DNA from: Marifrigoribacter sp965178585
Lineage (GTDB): Bacteria > Bacteroidota > Bacteroidia > Flavobacteriales > Flavobacteriaceae
Direction of reading: 5' to 3'
Length of the DNA: 64,000 nt
Assembly: GCA_965178585.1 (NCBI GenBank)
Contig: OZ238267.1
Span: 2,790,001-2,854,000 of the forward strand
Under the pieces are notes generated by a model. It saw only the letters and a program-made list of their open reading frames with translations. It ran no database searches and had not been told where the DNA came from. The position numbers and the translations under genes were made by a program. Numbering within the stretch: the first letter of the stretch is position 1; every line of letters starts with the position of its first letter. This document shows positions 44,923 through 53,386 of this stretch, one piece after another.

Positions 44923-45948
44923 CTATATTACTTGAAATCCATGTGCATAAGGATCATCTTCTTCATCAATAATAATAGTGTTATAACCATAAATTTTTGC
45001 CCAACCTTGAATGCTTGGAATAATTGCTTTTTTATTACCTAAGGTTGTTTCTTCTTCAATTCGACCAATAAAGGTTGATCCTATAAAACTTTCATGAATA
45101 AATTCTTCACCTTTCTTTAGTTTACCTTTGGCGTGCAACTGAGCCATTCTTGCTGAAGTACCCGTACCACAAGGGCTTCTGTCGATTGCTTTATCTCCAT
45201 AAAAAACGGCATTTCGGCCAGAAGACTTTGGATCTAAAGGCTCTCCTGTCCATAACATATGACTTACGTCTCTAATGGTTTTATTTTCAGGGTGAATAAA
45301 CATGTCTGGATACTTTTCGTTTATTCTTTTCCTTACAATTTGAGAATATTGTATCAATTTACCTGCAGTAAAATTATGAACTCCACTAAAGCTTTTTTGT
45401 GGGTCTACTATTGCATAATAATTTCCTCCATAAGAAACATCGAATGTTATTTCTCCTAATTCAGGGCACTCAATAGTAAGATTTTCTGCAGCTAAATACG
45501 ATTTTACATTTTTCAATTTTACCCATTCTACTTTTCCATTGGATTGTTGATAGTCTATCTCTACCAATCCTGCTGGTGTTTCCATCCTAATTTTATCGGG
45601 TGTATTGGGTTTTACTAATCCTTCTTCTATAGCAATGGTTATTGCTCCTATAGTGCCATGACCACACATCGGCAAGCACCCTGAGGTTTCGATAAATAAA
45701 ATACCAAAATCATTTTCTGGAAACTGAGGTTCAAAAAAGAAACTCCCGCTCATCATATCATGACCTCTGGGTTCAAACATTAAACCTTTTCGGATCCAAT
45801 CGTAGTCTTTTAAAAAATGTTGTCTTTTTTCACTCATAGAGTCCCCTTGAAGATCGGGACGTCCTGTAGTAATAACTCTTACTGGATTTCCGCAAGTATG
45901 AGCATCAATGCATTTATAAATGGTTTTACTCATCTTTACTTTTATCAA
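44923..45948 (-). CDS. 4-hydroxyproline 2-epimerase
   Basis: 341 residues (336 if ATG 45933, MSKTIYKCIDAHTCGNP, is used). A proline racemase family protein with both catalytic cysteines: C95 in PMCGHGTIG and C260 in DRSPCGTGTSA. The Cys/Cys pair, DAHTCGNPVRV and the neighbouring genes identify the epimerase that turns trans-4-hydroxy-L-proline into cis-4-hydroxy-D-proline; a plain proline racemase is less likely. Its start overlaps the end of the DUF885 gene by 23 bases. Confidence 0.9.
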   Translation of the reverse strand: MIKVKMSKTIYKCIDAHTCGNPVRVITTGRPDLQGDSMSEKRQHFLKDYDWIRKGLMFEPRGHDMMSGSFFFEPQFPENDFGILFIETSGCLPMCGHGTIGAITIAIEEGLVKPNTPDKIRMETPAGLVEIDYQQSNGKVEWVKLKNVKSYLAAENLTIECPELGEITFDVSYGGNYYAIVDPQKSFSGVHNFTAGKLIQYSQIVRKRINEKYPDMFIHPENKTIRDVSHMLWTGEPLDPKSSGRNAVFYGDKAIDRSPCGTGTSARMAQLHAKGKLKKGEEFIHESFIGSTFIGRIEEETTLGNKKAIIPSIQGWAKIYGYNTIIIDEEDDPYAHGFQVI

Positions 45949-47656
45949 TATAGTTATTGACTCTAGTCTCTAGAATTGCCAATGTAACAGTTCCTTGTTC
46001 TAAAACTACCTCATGAAACTCTCGGATATCGAAGGAGCTTCCTAATTCTTTTTCAGCTTTTCTTCTAAGTTCTCTAATTTTAATTTCTCCAATTTTATAA
46101 GATAAAGCCTGACCAGGCCAAGAAATATATCGATCTGTTTCTGTATTAATTTCATGGATAGAAAGTGCTGTGTTTTCAGACATATAATCTATTACCTGCT
46201 CTCTAGTCCATCCTTTTGCATGAATCCCTGTGTCAACCACCAATCTACAAGCACGCCACATTTCATAAGTTAATTTTCCAAATTGTTCATAAGGAGTGGT
46301 GTACATTCCCATTTCTTCTGCTAAAAACTCACAATACAATCCCCATCCTTCACCATACGCAGATAAGTACGTATTCTTTCTGAATTGTGGAATGCTATCT
46401 CCTAATTCTAAATTTAAAGCTCCTTGAAGATGATGACCTGGCACTGCTTCATGAACTGTTAAGGAAGGTAACACGTATAACGGCCTACTTGGCAAATCAT
46501 AGGTGTTGACCCAATAATACCCTGGATCTGTACTGTTTTTACTAGTTCCTACATACCTACCTGTAGTATATTTTGGTGCAATTGCATCTGGAACCGGTGC
46601 CACACCATAAGGTTTTCTAGGCAATGTTTTAAAGAATCTTGGTAATTGTTCATCTGCTCTTTTAGCCATGTCTCTTGCTATCATAAGCAATTGTTCTGGT
46701 GAAGTTGCATAAAACTGTGGGTCGGTTCTTAAAAATTCTAAAAATTGTGGAAAACTGCCTTGATAATCTAATTCTGAAATTATTTTCTCCATCTCACCTT
46801 TTATACGAGCTACTTCATTCAGTCCAATTCTATGAATGTCATCTGCAGAATACTGTGTACTGGTTGTATAATAGTTGATTCTATTTTGATAATATTCCTT
46901 CCCATTAGGTGTTTCTGAAACTCCAATTGAAATTCTTGTTTTTGGATAATATTCCTCTTCGAAAAAAGCTTTTACTACTTTGTATTGAGGGATCACATTA
47001 TTAGTTATCGCTTCTTTAGCAGCAACTAAAACAGAATCCTTTTGAGCTTGAGTTAAAATACTTGGTAAATTATTAAAAGGCTTATAAAAATAACTTTCTT
47101 CATAATTTTCAACTATATGATCATTATAACTAGATTCATATCCATTAAAAATAACCCGTGGTTGTGAGACTCCTTTTTCCAAGCCTTCTCTCAATAATGG
47201 CAAAAACTGATTAACTCTATTTGGAATTGCATTTAGCTTTGTTAAGTAAGATTTAACCTGTTCATAATTTTGAAAAGGTCGAACCATAAAAGAAAAATTA
47301 TTATGAAATCCAGAATCTGATAATAATGGATTTAAATACCTTTCAAATTCAAAATAATCAATAGTATCTTGTAATTGAAATTTTAATAAAGCTAAAGAAA
47401 TAGATTCCGTTTCAGATAAATTAGAAGAATCAATTTCCCTTAATTTATCTAACTGTTCTTTAGCATAATTGGCTTCTTTTTCAAAATGTTGTTTAGAAAA
47501 TAATCCTAATGGGTATTTTTCCTCATCGTAGGGATCTCTTTCTTCCATTTCAGTTATAATCGTTTGTAACACCTCTGACTCAGAGTTATCTGATTTCTTG
47601 GAACAACTCAATAAAACTAGAAATAATAATAAAGAAACTCGCACGAATATTTTCAT
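45926..47656 (-). CDS. DUF885 metallopeptidase-like lipoprotein
   Basis: 576 residues. Lipobox LLSCS (Cys18). The DUF885 core includes YWVNTYDLPSRPLYVLPSLT and the zinc motif HEAVPGHH, with YGEGWGLYCE downstream supplying the third ligand. Members are thought to be gluzincin-type carboxypeptidases. Placement inside the hydroxyproline operon suggests trimming of peptides at the envelope to supply free hydroxyproline. Confidence 0.85.
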   Translation of the reverse strand: MKIFVRVSLLLFLVLLSCSKKSDNSESEVLQTIITEMEERDPYDEEKYPLGLFSKQHFEKEANYAKEQLDKLREIDSSNLSETESISLALLKFQLQDTIDYFEFERYLNPLLSDSGFHNNFSFMVRPFQNYEQVKSYLTKLNAIPNRVNQFLPLLREGLEKGVSQPRVIFNGYESSYNDHIVENYEESYFYKPFNNLPSILTQAQKDSVLVAAKEAITNNVIPQYKVVKAFFEEEYYPKTRISIGVSETPNGKEYYQNRINYYTTSTQYSADDIHRIGLNEVARIKGEMEKIISELDYQGSFPQFLEFLRTDPQFYATSPEQLLMIARDMAKRADEQLPRFFKTLPRKPYGVAPVPDAIAPKYTTGRYVGTSKNSTDPGYYWVNTYDLPSRPLYVLPSLTVHEAVPGHHLQGALNLELGDSIPQFRKNTYLSAYGEGWGLYCEFLAEEMGMYTTPYEQFGKLTYEMWRACRLVVDTGIHAKGWTREQVIDYMSENTALSIHEINTETDRYISWPGQALSYKIGEIKIRELRRKAEKELGSSFDIREFHEVVLEQGTVTLAILETRVNNYIDKSKDE

Positions 47657-47662
47657 ATAGAA

Positions 47663-49246
47663 TTAAATTTTATTCTTAGTGTTTTCCCCATTTATAAATC
47701 TTGTGATACCCATAGGATTTTCATTTTTTAATTCATTAGGAAGAAATTCATTTGGCCAACTTTGAAAGCTAAATGGACGCACCCATCTTTTCACCGAATG
47801 CACTCCTACAGCTGTAAAACGACTGTCTGTTGAAGATGGATATGGACCACCATGAAGCATTGCTGGACATACCTCAACACCTGTTGGCACACCGTTAAAA
47901 ATTATTCTCCCTACTCTATTTTGAAGCGCATCAATTACCGTATTATATTTTTGTAATTCATTTAATTCTCCTAAAACAGTACCTGTTAATTGACCCTCTA
48001 AATGATTAATGACATCTTCTAATTCAGCTGCATTATTACATTGTACAACCATTGAAAATGGTCCAAAAACTTCTTGATGCAAAGTCGTATTATTTAAAAA
48101 AGTTGATCCTTCAACTTTAACAATAGTTTGTCTTGCATGATTCACTGCAACGTCTTCTTGATAGTTTGCTTTTACAGTTAACCCATCTTGCTCTAGTACT
48201 TTTTGTTTATTTCTTTCATAATTTCCAATAATATTAGGATGAAGCATACAAGAAGGCTCTAATTTTACAATTTCTGAAGAAAGGGTATTAATAAAATTGT
48301 TTAAAGACTCACTTTTAATTCCAAGAATTAATCCTGGATTGGTACAAAACTGACCTGTTCCTAATGTGATAGATCCTGCATACGTTTTAGCGATATCCTC
48401 TCCTCTATTTTGAGTCGCCTCAGGTAATAAAACTACTGGATTAATACTTCCCATTTCAGCAAAAACAGGAATCGGTTCGTCTCTTTGACCAGCAATATCA
48501 TATAGGGCTCTTCCACCTTGAATACTACCAGTAAAACCAACTGCTTTTACCCCAGGGTGCGTAACTAATTCTATACCTACTTCAATTCCGGAACTATTTA
48601 AATTTGAAAATACTCCATTAGGCATATTGGTTTTTATAGCAGCTTTTATAATGGCTTCTGAAACCATTTCGCCAGTCCCAGCATGCATTGGATGTGATTT
48701 ACAAATCACTGGACAACCAGCTGCTAATGCAGATGCCGTATCGCCTCCTGCAGTAGAATAAGCAAATGGAAAATTACTAGCTCCAAAAACTACTACTGGC
48801 CCTAAAGGCACCATCATTTTTCGAATATCCTGCTTTGGAATCGGTTTTCTATTTAAATCTGCAGTATCTATAGTTGCTTCTACCCAAGAGCCTTCTTCTA
48901 ACATAGCCGCAAAACTTGTTAATTGTCCTATGGTTCTTCCTCTTTCACCTTTAGCTCTTCCTTCTGGAAGGCCTGTTTCAGATTGGTACATTGCAATTAA
49001 ATCGTCTCCCTTTGCTAAAATTTCATCAGCGATGGCTCTTAAAAAAGTTGCCTTCTCTTTTCCAGATTTTTTACTGAATGATTTAAATGCTTCAGTAGCT
49101 AATTCAACTGCTTGATTGATTTCTTCAGAGGTTGCTTCTGTAAAAATTTGATCATTTTCAATATTTAATTTTGGATTGAACGTTGTATACGTTTTTCCAC
49201 CTAAAGCAGAGCGTTGATTTCCAATATGATTTTCACCTGTAATCAT
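47663..49246 (-). CDS. 2-oxoglutarate semialdehyde dehydrogenase (ALDH family)
   Basis: 527 residues. General base E264 in VFAEMGSINPV and nucleophile C301 in GTGQFCTNPG. VVVFGASNFPFAYSTAGGDTASALAAGCPVI and the length of about 525 are typical of the NADP-dependent 2,5-dioxovalerate / 2-oxoglutarate semialdehyde dehydrogenases. It would perform the last step of 4-hydroxyproline breakdown, giving 2-oxoglutarate. It overlaps the DUF1272 gene by 4 bases. It could also act on the aldehyde made from hydroxylysine, for which no dedicated enzyme is visible. Confidence 0.9.
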   Translation of the reverse strand: MITGENHIGNQRSALGGKTYTTFNPKLNIENDQIFTEATSEEINQAVELATEAFKSFSKKSGKEKATFLRAIADEILAKGDDLIAMYQSETGLPEGRAKGERGRTIGQLTSFAAMLEEGSWVEATIDTADLNRKPIPKQDIRKMMVPLGPVVVFGASNFPFAYSTAGGDTASALAAGCPVICKSHPMHAGTGEMVSEAIIKAAIKTNMPNGVFSNLNSSGIEVGIELVTHPGVKAVGFTGSIQGGRALYDIAGQRDEPIPVFAEMGSINPVVLLPEATQNRGEDIAKTYAGSITLGTGQFCTNPGLILGIKSESLNNFINTLSSEIVKLEPSCMLHPNIIGNYERNKQKVLEQDGLTVKANYQEDVAVNHARQTIVKVEGSTFLNNTTLHQEVFGPFSMVVQCNNAAELEDVINHLEGQLTGTVLGELNELQKYNTVIDALQNRVGRIIFNGVPTGVEVCPAMLHGGPYPSSTDSRFTAVGVHSVKRWVRPFSFQSWPNEFLPNELKNENPMGITRFINGENTKNKI

Positions 49247-49512
49247 TTTTTATTTTGTATTAATTCGTTGTGTTTAATTATATCCACTGGTTTAAAAACA
49301 ATATGATTAGAAACCGGATACTTTTTTAATAATTCTTTGGGTCTAATGGGTCTTGGTGTAAAATTACCTCCACAATTAGGGCAAACTTCTTTTAAAATAT
49401 TTTCGACACAATCACGACAAAAGGTGCATTCAAAAGTACATATCATTGCATCTTCTGCGTGATAGGGTAAATCTTTATTGCAATGCTCGCAACTGGGTCT
49501 TATTTCTAGCAT
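49243..49512 (-). CDS. DUF1272 zinc-ribbon protein
   Basis: 89 residues. CEHCNKDLPYHAEDAMICTFECTFCRDC, then VCPNCGGNFTPRPIRP, is the DUF1272 pattern with eight cysteines for two zinc sites. Function unknown. It overlaps the aldehyde dehydrogenase gene by 4 bases and so is translated with the hydroxyproline enzymes. Confidence 0.88.
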   Translation of the reverse strand: MLEIRPSCEHCNKDLPYHAEDAMICTFECTFCRDCVENILKEVCPNCGGNFTPRPIRPKELLKKYPVSNHIVFKPVDIIKHNELIQNKK

Positions 49513-49646
49513 GTATGTATTTTTTATTTTTACCTTAATTACTGTTTAAATGTATAGAAATTATTGCTGGTACAAAAATTTCTGTGTTAGTGATTGAGGT
49601 TTTGTTGAAGCTCTTTTTATTTCACTTTTTTTTATATTTAAAAGAC

Positions 49647-50603
49647 TTAATCTATTAATTCCAAAACTTCAAGTCTTTCTTTTGCTAGAATATAACGAGC
49701 TTGAACCTCATCAATTTGTTGTTGGGTTAACTTCTTACCTAAGGTACGTAGTCCGCCAGTGGCATCATTATGGTGAATTCCGAAAGCATACTTAAGATAT
49801 TCCATAAGTAGTGGCTGAGCATCTAAAAACGAGATGGAATTCATTGCTTGAGAAATTTTATTTGCTTCAGCCCAATTTCCTTGTGAAACATACTCTTGCA
49901 TAGTAACACTAGCTTTAGGGAAGATACAACCTACACCTGTAATTCCACCAATTGCTCCAGCAAGTCCTGCATGTACCGTTACGGTATCAACACCAGCCAA
50001 AATTTCTAAATCTTTGTTCGCTAACATCATCGTTTCAATAATTGAAACATCAATTGTTGATATTTTAAGCGCAGTTACATTAGGAAGTTTAGCAAGTCTT
50101 AGAAGAAGTTCCGTAGAAAGCGCATGATAACCAGCTGCATCAGGATTATTATAAGGCATAATTGTTACACCTGCATTTCTTGCAGTTGACTCAGCAAGTT
50201 CATAATACGCATACATTTCTTCATCAGAAGGAAGTTCCTTTGTCTTTGGAGGCATAACCATTACGGAATCCACACCTGCGCCTGCTAAACCTTTAACGAT
50301 TGTTGCAAGTTCTTCTTTTGTTTCTGCAGCTGCTCCACTAATTAAAGGTACGTTATATTCTTTAGCAACTTCAGAAAGTGCTTCCAGTAAAGAAACGCGT
50401 TGTTCAGAGCTTAGATAACTATTTTCTCCTAGTGTTCCTGAACCAACAAGTCCATTCATTCTAGTCCCACCTAGTCCTTGAACTTTTAAGATGCCTGCAG
50501 CGTATTCTTTTGTTTTTTCAAAGTCAATTTCAATGTCACCTGATGCTGATTCTTTTAACCATGTAAAAACGGCTGGCATAACACCTTTCCATTGAGATTT
50601 CAT
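49647..50603 (-). CDS. Delta1-pyrroline-4-hydroxy-2-carboxylate deaminase (DHDPS family)
   Basis: 318 residues. Schiff-base lysine K180 in VTALKISTID, tyrosine Y151 in IMPYNNPDAAGY and GLVGSGTLGENSYLSSEQR are the N-acetylneuraminate lyase / DHDPS family marks. In this operon the expected reaction is deamination of pyrroline-4-hydroxy-2-carboxylate to 2-oxoglutarate semialdehyde. First gene of the minus-strand operon, divergent from the AraC-type regulator. The 134-base gap to DUF1272 holds no clear signal. Confidence 0.88.
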   Translation of the reverse strand: MKSQWKGVMPAVFTWLKESASGDIEIDFEKTKEYAAGILKVQGLGGTRMNGLVGSGTLGENSYLSSEQRVSLLEALSEVAKEYNVPLISGAAAETKEELATIVKGLAGAGVDSVMVMPPKTKELPSDEEMYAYYELAESTARNAGVTIMPYNNPDAAGYHALSTELLLRLAKLPNVTALKISTIDVSIIETMMLANKDLEILAGVDTVTVHAGLAGAIGGITGVGCIFPKASVTMQEYVSQGNWAEANKISQAMNSISFLDAQPLLMEYLKYAFGIHHNDATGGLRTLGKKLTQQQIDEVQARYILAKERLEVLELID

Positions 50604-50662
50604 ACTATTATAATTTTTTGATAAAATTAATTGGAATAACTAGTATAATTTTAATTCACATT

Positions 50663-50716
50663 TATCATATAATGATATTATATTATCCTTTAATTTAAAT
50701 TAATGTTATATTTTTG
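50663..50716 (+). promoter_or_regulatory. Dyad and -7 box between the hydroxyproline operon and araC-like gene
   Basis: TATCAT-ATA-ATGATA (50663-50677) is a perfect 6-3-6 dyad in the divergent gap, and TATTTTTG (50709-50716) is a TAnnTTTG -7 box 17 bases before the regulator start. The dyad is a candidate operator; in such A/T-rich DNA a chance match is possible. Confidence 0.4.
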
Positions 50717-50733
50717 AATAATTATCAATCATT

Positions 50734-51579
50734 ATGAAAGTTTTACCTTTTACAATTATTAAATCAAAAAAAGACTCTTTAATTCTTCAAGAAGATAAAG
50801 AATTAGTGTTTTATTCTCAATTACACCAACATAAAGAATATCAAATTAGTTTTATAAAAAAAGGAGAAGGTTCATTAATTGTTGGGAATACGATCAATAG
50901 GTATAAAGAAGGTGAGTTGTTTATTATTGGCAGTAATTTGCCTCACGTTTTTAATTCAGATATTGAAATTAAAAAAGAATCACATATGCTTACTATATTT
51001 TTTACTAAGGAATCATTTGGTAAAGGTTTTTTTGAAATTGAAGAATTAAAACAATTGCAATCATTTTTCATTAAAGCTGAAAATGGTTTTAAAATAAAAA
51101 CCTCAAAACCTTATAAGTCTATTATTGAAACTCTTTTTAAAGCAAAGAAGGTTGATCGATTTATTTTATTTCTTAATCTTTTAAATTTAATTAATAGAAG
51201 TAAAAGTAAATCACTTTCTTCTTTTGTTAATTTGAAAATATTTAATGATAATGAAGGGAAACGAATGAGTGCAGTATTTAATTATACGCTCGCAAATTTT
51301 CAAAAGGAAATCTCTCTAAACACCATCTCTCAAGAAGCTGCAATGACCAAAAATGCATTTTGCAAGTATTTTAAAAAACGTACTAATAAAACGTATACTT
51401 CTTTTTTAAATGAACTTAGAGTTGAGAAATCTTGTAACCTATTAAAAACAAATAAGGAATTAACCATCGCAGAAATTGCTGAACTTTCAGGTTTTCAGAA
51501 CATCTCTAATTTTAATAGAAAATTCAAACAATTTGTTGGTACTTCACCAAGGGTTTACAGAAAAGAGTTTACACCATAG
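50734..51579 (+). CDS. AraC-family transcriptional regulator
   Basis: 281 residues. An N-terminal cupin-like sensor (HKEYQISFIKKGEGSLIVGN, GSNLPHVFNSD) and a C-terminal double helix-turn-helix (ISQEAAMTKNAFCKYFKKRT, IAELSGFQNISNFNRKFKQFVG). It is divergent from the deaminase gene and most likely controls the hydroxyproline operon in response to an intermediate. Confidence 0.9.
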   Translation: MKVLPFTIIKSKKDSLILQEDKELVFYSQLHQHKEYQISFIKKGEGSLIVGNTINRYKEGELFIIGSNLPHVFNSDIEIKKESHMLTIFFTKESFGKGFFEIEELKQLQSFFIKAENGFKIKTSKPYKSIIETLFKAKKVDRFILFLNLLNLINRSKSKSLSSFVNLKIFNDNEGKRMSAVFNYTLANFQKEISLNTISQEAAMTKNAFCKYFKKRTNKTYTSFLNELRVEKSCNLLKTNKELTIAEIAELSGFQNISNFNRKFKQFVGTSPRVYRKEFTP

Positions 51580-52066
51580 AATACTCTAATAATAAACAAG
51601 GAGCTCCTTTAAAGCTTTCCTCTTTATAGACATGATATCCATTTTTTTCTAAAACTTTAACAGAAGCAGAATTTCCTACATTAACAATCGCCATCAGTTT
51701 TTTTTCTGGAAAGTATTGCAAGCCGTGTTTGGTAAGTGTTTGTATCATTTCATCAGTATATCCCTTCCTCCAATGATTTGGTAATAAGGCATAACCTATT
51801 TCTATTTCATTTTTTTCAAAAGGAGTGATTTTAGCAAATCCGATTACTTTCTTTGTGTCTAAAAGCAAGACCTTATACACACCGTAAAAATCATTTTCTT
51901 GATTGGTTTTTAAAAGCATTTCAAATTTTTCTTTTGCCACCAATCTTGTATGTCCTTTTCCAGAAATATGTAACATCACATCATCATTACAAATAATAGT
52001 ACAAAAATCTTCAAAATCTGAAGGGTTGTATTTTTTAAGAATTAAACGTTGGGTTATTATGTCCAT
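51569..52066 (-). CDS. GNAT acetyltransferase (RimJ/RimL-like)
   Basis: 165 residues. TQRLILKKYNPSDFEDFCTI opening, EIEIGYALLPNHWRKGYTDEMI and IVNVGNSASVKVLEKNGY are typical of RimJ/RimL-type N-acetyltransferases. The 3' end overlaps the end of the araC-like gene by 11 bases in convergent orientation. Confidence 0.88.
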   Translation of the reverse strand: MDIITQRLILKKYNPSDFEDFCTIICNDDVMLHISGKGHTRLVAKEKFEMLLKTNQENDFYGVYKVLLLDTKKVIGFAKITPFEKNEIEIGYALLPNHWRKGYTDEMIQTLTKHGLQYFPEKKLMAIVNVGNSASVKVLEKNGYHVYKEESFKGAPCLLLEYSMV

Positions 52067-52082
52067 CAGTTGGATTAAATAT

Positions 52083-52442
52083 TTATAAGTTTTCTAATTC
52101 TAGTTTTAGTTTTTTAGTCAATTTAGAAACTACCAAATTATATGATTCATCAATTAATTCTAACAATAGGTTGTGAGGAATATTCATTTCTAATTCAACC
52201 GTATTCCAATGTATTTTGCTCATATGAAATCCCGGGGTAATCAATCCATCATATTCTTCACGTAACATGATCGATTTTTCTGGGTCGCATTTTAAATTTG
52301 CTTTTGCAGGTTGGTGTTCTAAGCCAGATAAAGCGAACATTTTTCCCATTACTTTAAAAACAAGTGTTTGCTCATCAAAAGGAAATGATTCTGTAACTCC
52401 CTTTTTTGCCAAGCAATAATCTCTAAACTCTTCAATATTCAT
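52083..52442 (-). CDS. MmcQ/YjbR-family DNA-binding-like protein
   Basis: 119 residues. FRDYCLAKKGVTESFPFDEQTLVFKVMGKMF, then PGFHMSKIHWNTVEL, is the DUF419 (CyaY-like fold) pattern. A nucleic-acid-binding role has been proposed for the family. Part of the minus-strand row that runs down from ruvC. Confidence 0.9.
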   Translation of the reverse strand: MNIEEFRDYCLAKKGVTESFPFDEQTLVFKVMGKMFALSGLEHQPAKANLKCDPEKSIMLREEYDGLITPGFHMSKIHWNTVELEMNIPHNLLLELIDESYNLVVSKLTKKLKLELENL

Positions 52443-52447
52443 AACAC

Positions 52448-53380
52448 TTATTTAATTTGGTAACCCAATACTGGCTTTTCATCAAAATAAACTAATAATT
52501 GTTTTACTCCTAGCTCTAAAGGTACAGAAAACATTAAAATTTCATTCTCCAGATTTTTTTTTATTACTTTTTTTATTTCACCATTAAATGAATAAGTTAT
52601 TTTATTTGGATTAGAATTCTTTATTTCAAATTGAATTTCATCAAAATACATCTCCGTATAAATAATTCCTTTTTTGGGTGTAATAATATCCGAAATTAAC
52701 ATATCAGAATCAATGATTAATGGCAATTCTGAGAATTCCTGTTTGGATATTTCATCAGGAATTAATGCATCTTCATAAAGGTCTGGATAATGGGTTTTAA
52801 AAAAAGAATAAGGTGGAGTTTTGTAGTAATAATAGTTAGGTTCCTTTATAAATTTTTGATGGAATTTCCCTGCTCCCCATGTAGGGTCAAATAAAAATGG
52901 GATCCCATCTATATAAGCTACATTCCACAAATGACCGGTTGAAAATTCTTTTCCAATTCCTTCAATCGTTGTTTTAGTATCACCGCGTACTAAATAATTT
53001 GTGATTCCTTGTAATTCACAAAGCTTTTCAAATAAAAATGCATAGCCTTCGCAAACTGCGATCCCTTTTTGAAGTGTTCTTTCAATAATCTTTTGACGCG
53101 TTAATTCTTCCTTTACATTTCTTTCTTTGATATTGGAAAATCGATAATCAAATTTTTTATATTCTTTAGGTTCGTAAGCGATATTCTGAATAATCCAACT
53201 ATAAATAGCACGTACTTTTTCTTCGTCTGTTGAAAAATCACGAGTGATGAATTTTGACAATTCCTCTGGAGAATCACACTGAGTGGGATACAATAAAATA
53301 GTAGCATCTATTCTCTCATAATCTTGTGAAAACAAGTTTGAAATAGAAATGAGTACTAGAAAAATTAATAAATGCTTCAT
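52448..53380 (-). CDS. Exported transglutaminase-like protein
   Basis: 310 residues with a signal peptide (ending LFSQ). DEEKVRAIYSWIIQNIAYE, then KGIAVCEGYAFLFEKLC (catalytic Cys), GHLWNVAYIDG (His) and LFDPTWGAG (Asp) form the papain-like triad of the transglutaminase-like family. The C-terminal 90 residues are beta-rich. Probably a periplasmic protease or peptide-modifying enzyme. Confidence 0.85.
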   Translation of the reverse strand: MKHLLIFLVLISISNLFSQDYERIDATILLYPTQCDSPEELSKFITRDFSTDEEKVRAIYSWIIQNIAYEPKEYKKFDYRFSNIKERNVKEELTRQKIIERTLQKGIAVCEGYAFLFEKLCELQGITNYLVRGDTKTTIEGIGKEFSTGHLWNVAYIDGIPFLFDPTWGAGKFHQKFIKEPNYYYYKTPPYSFFKTHYPDLYEDALIPDEISKQEFSELPLIIDSDMLISDIITPKKGIIYTEMYFDEIQFEIKNSNPNKITYSFNGEIKKVIKKNLENEILMFSVPLELGVKQLLVYFDEKPVLGYQIK

Positions 53381-53386
53381 TTCTAA

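Noticed and set aside
44923..45948. Plain proline racemase
   Set aside because: The neighbouring D-hydroxyproline dehydrogenase, deaminase and semialdehyde dehydrogenase make hydroxyproline epimerase the better call.
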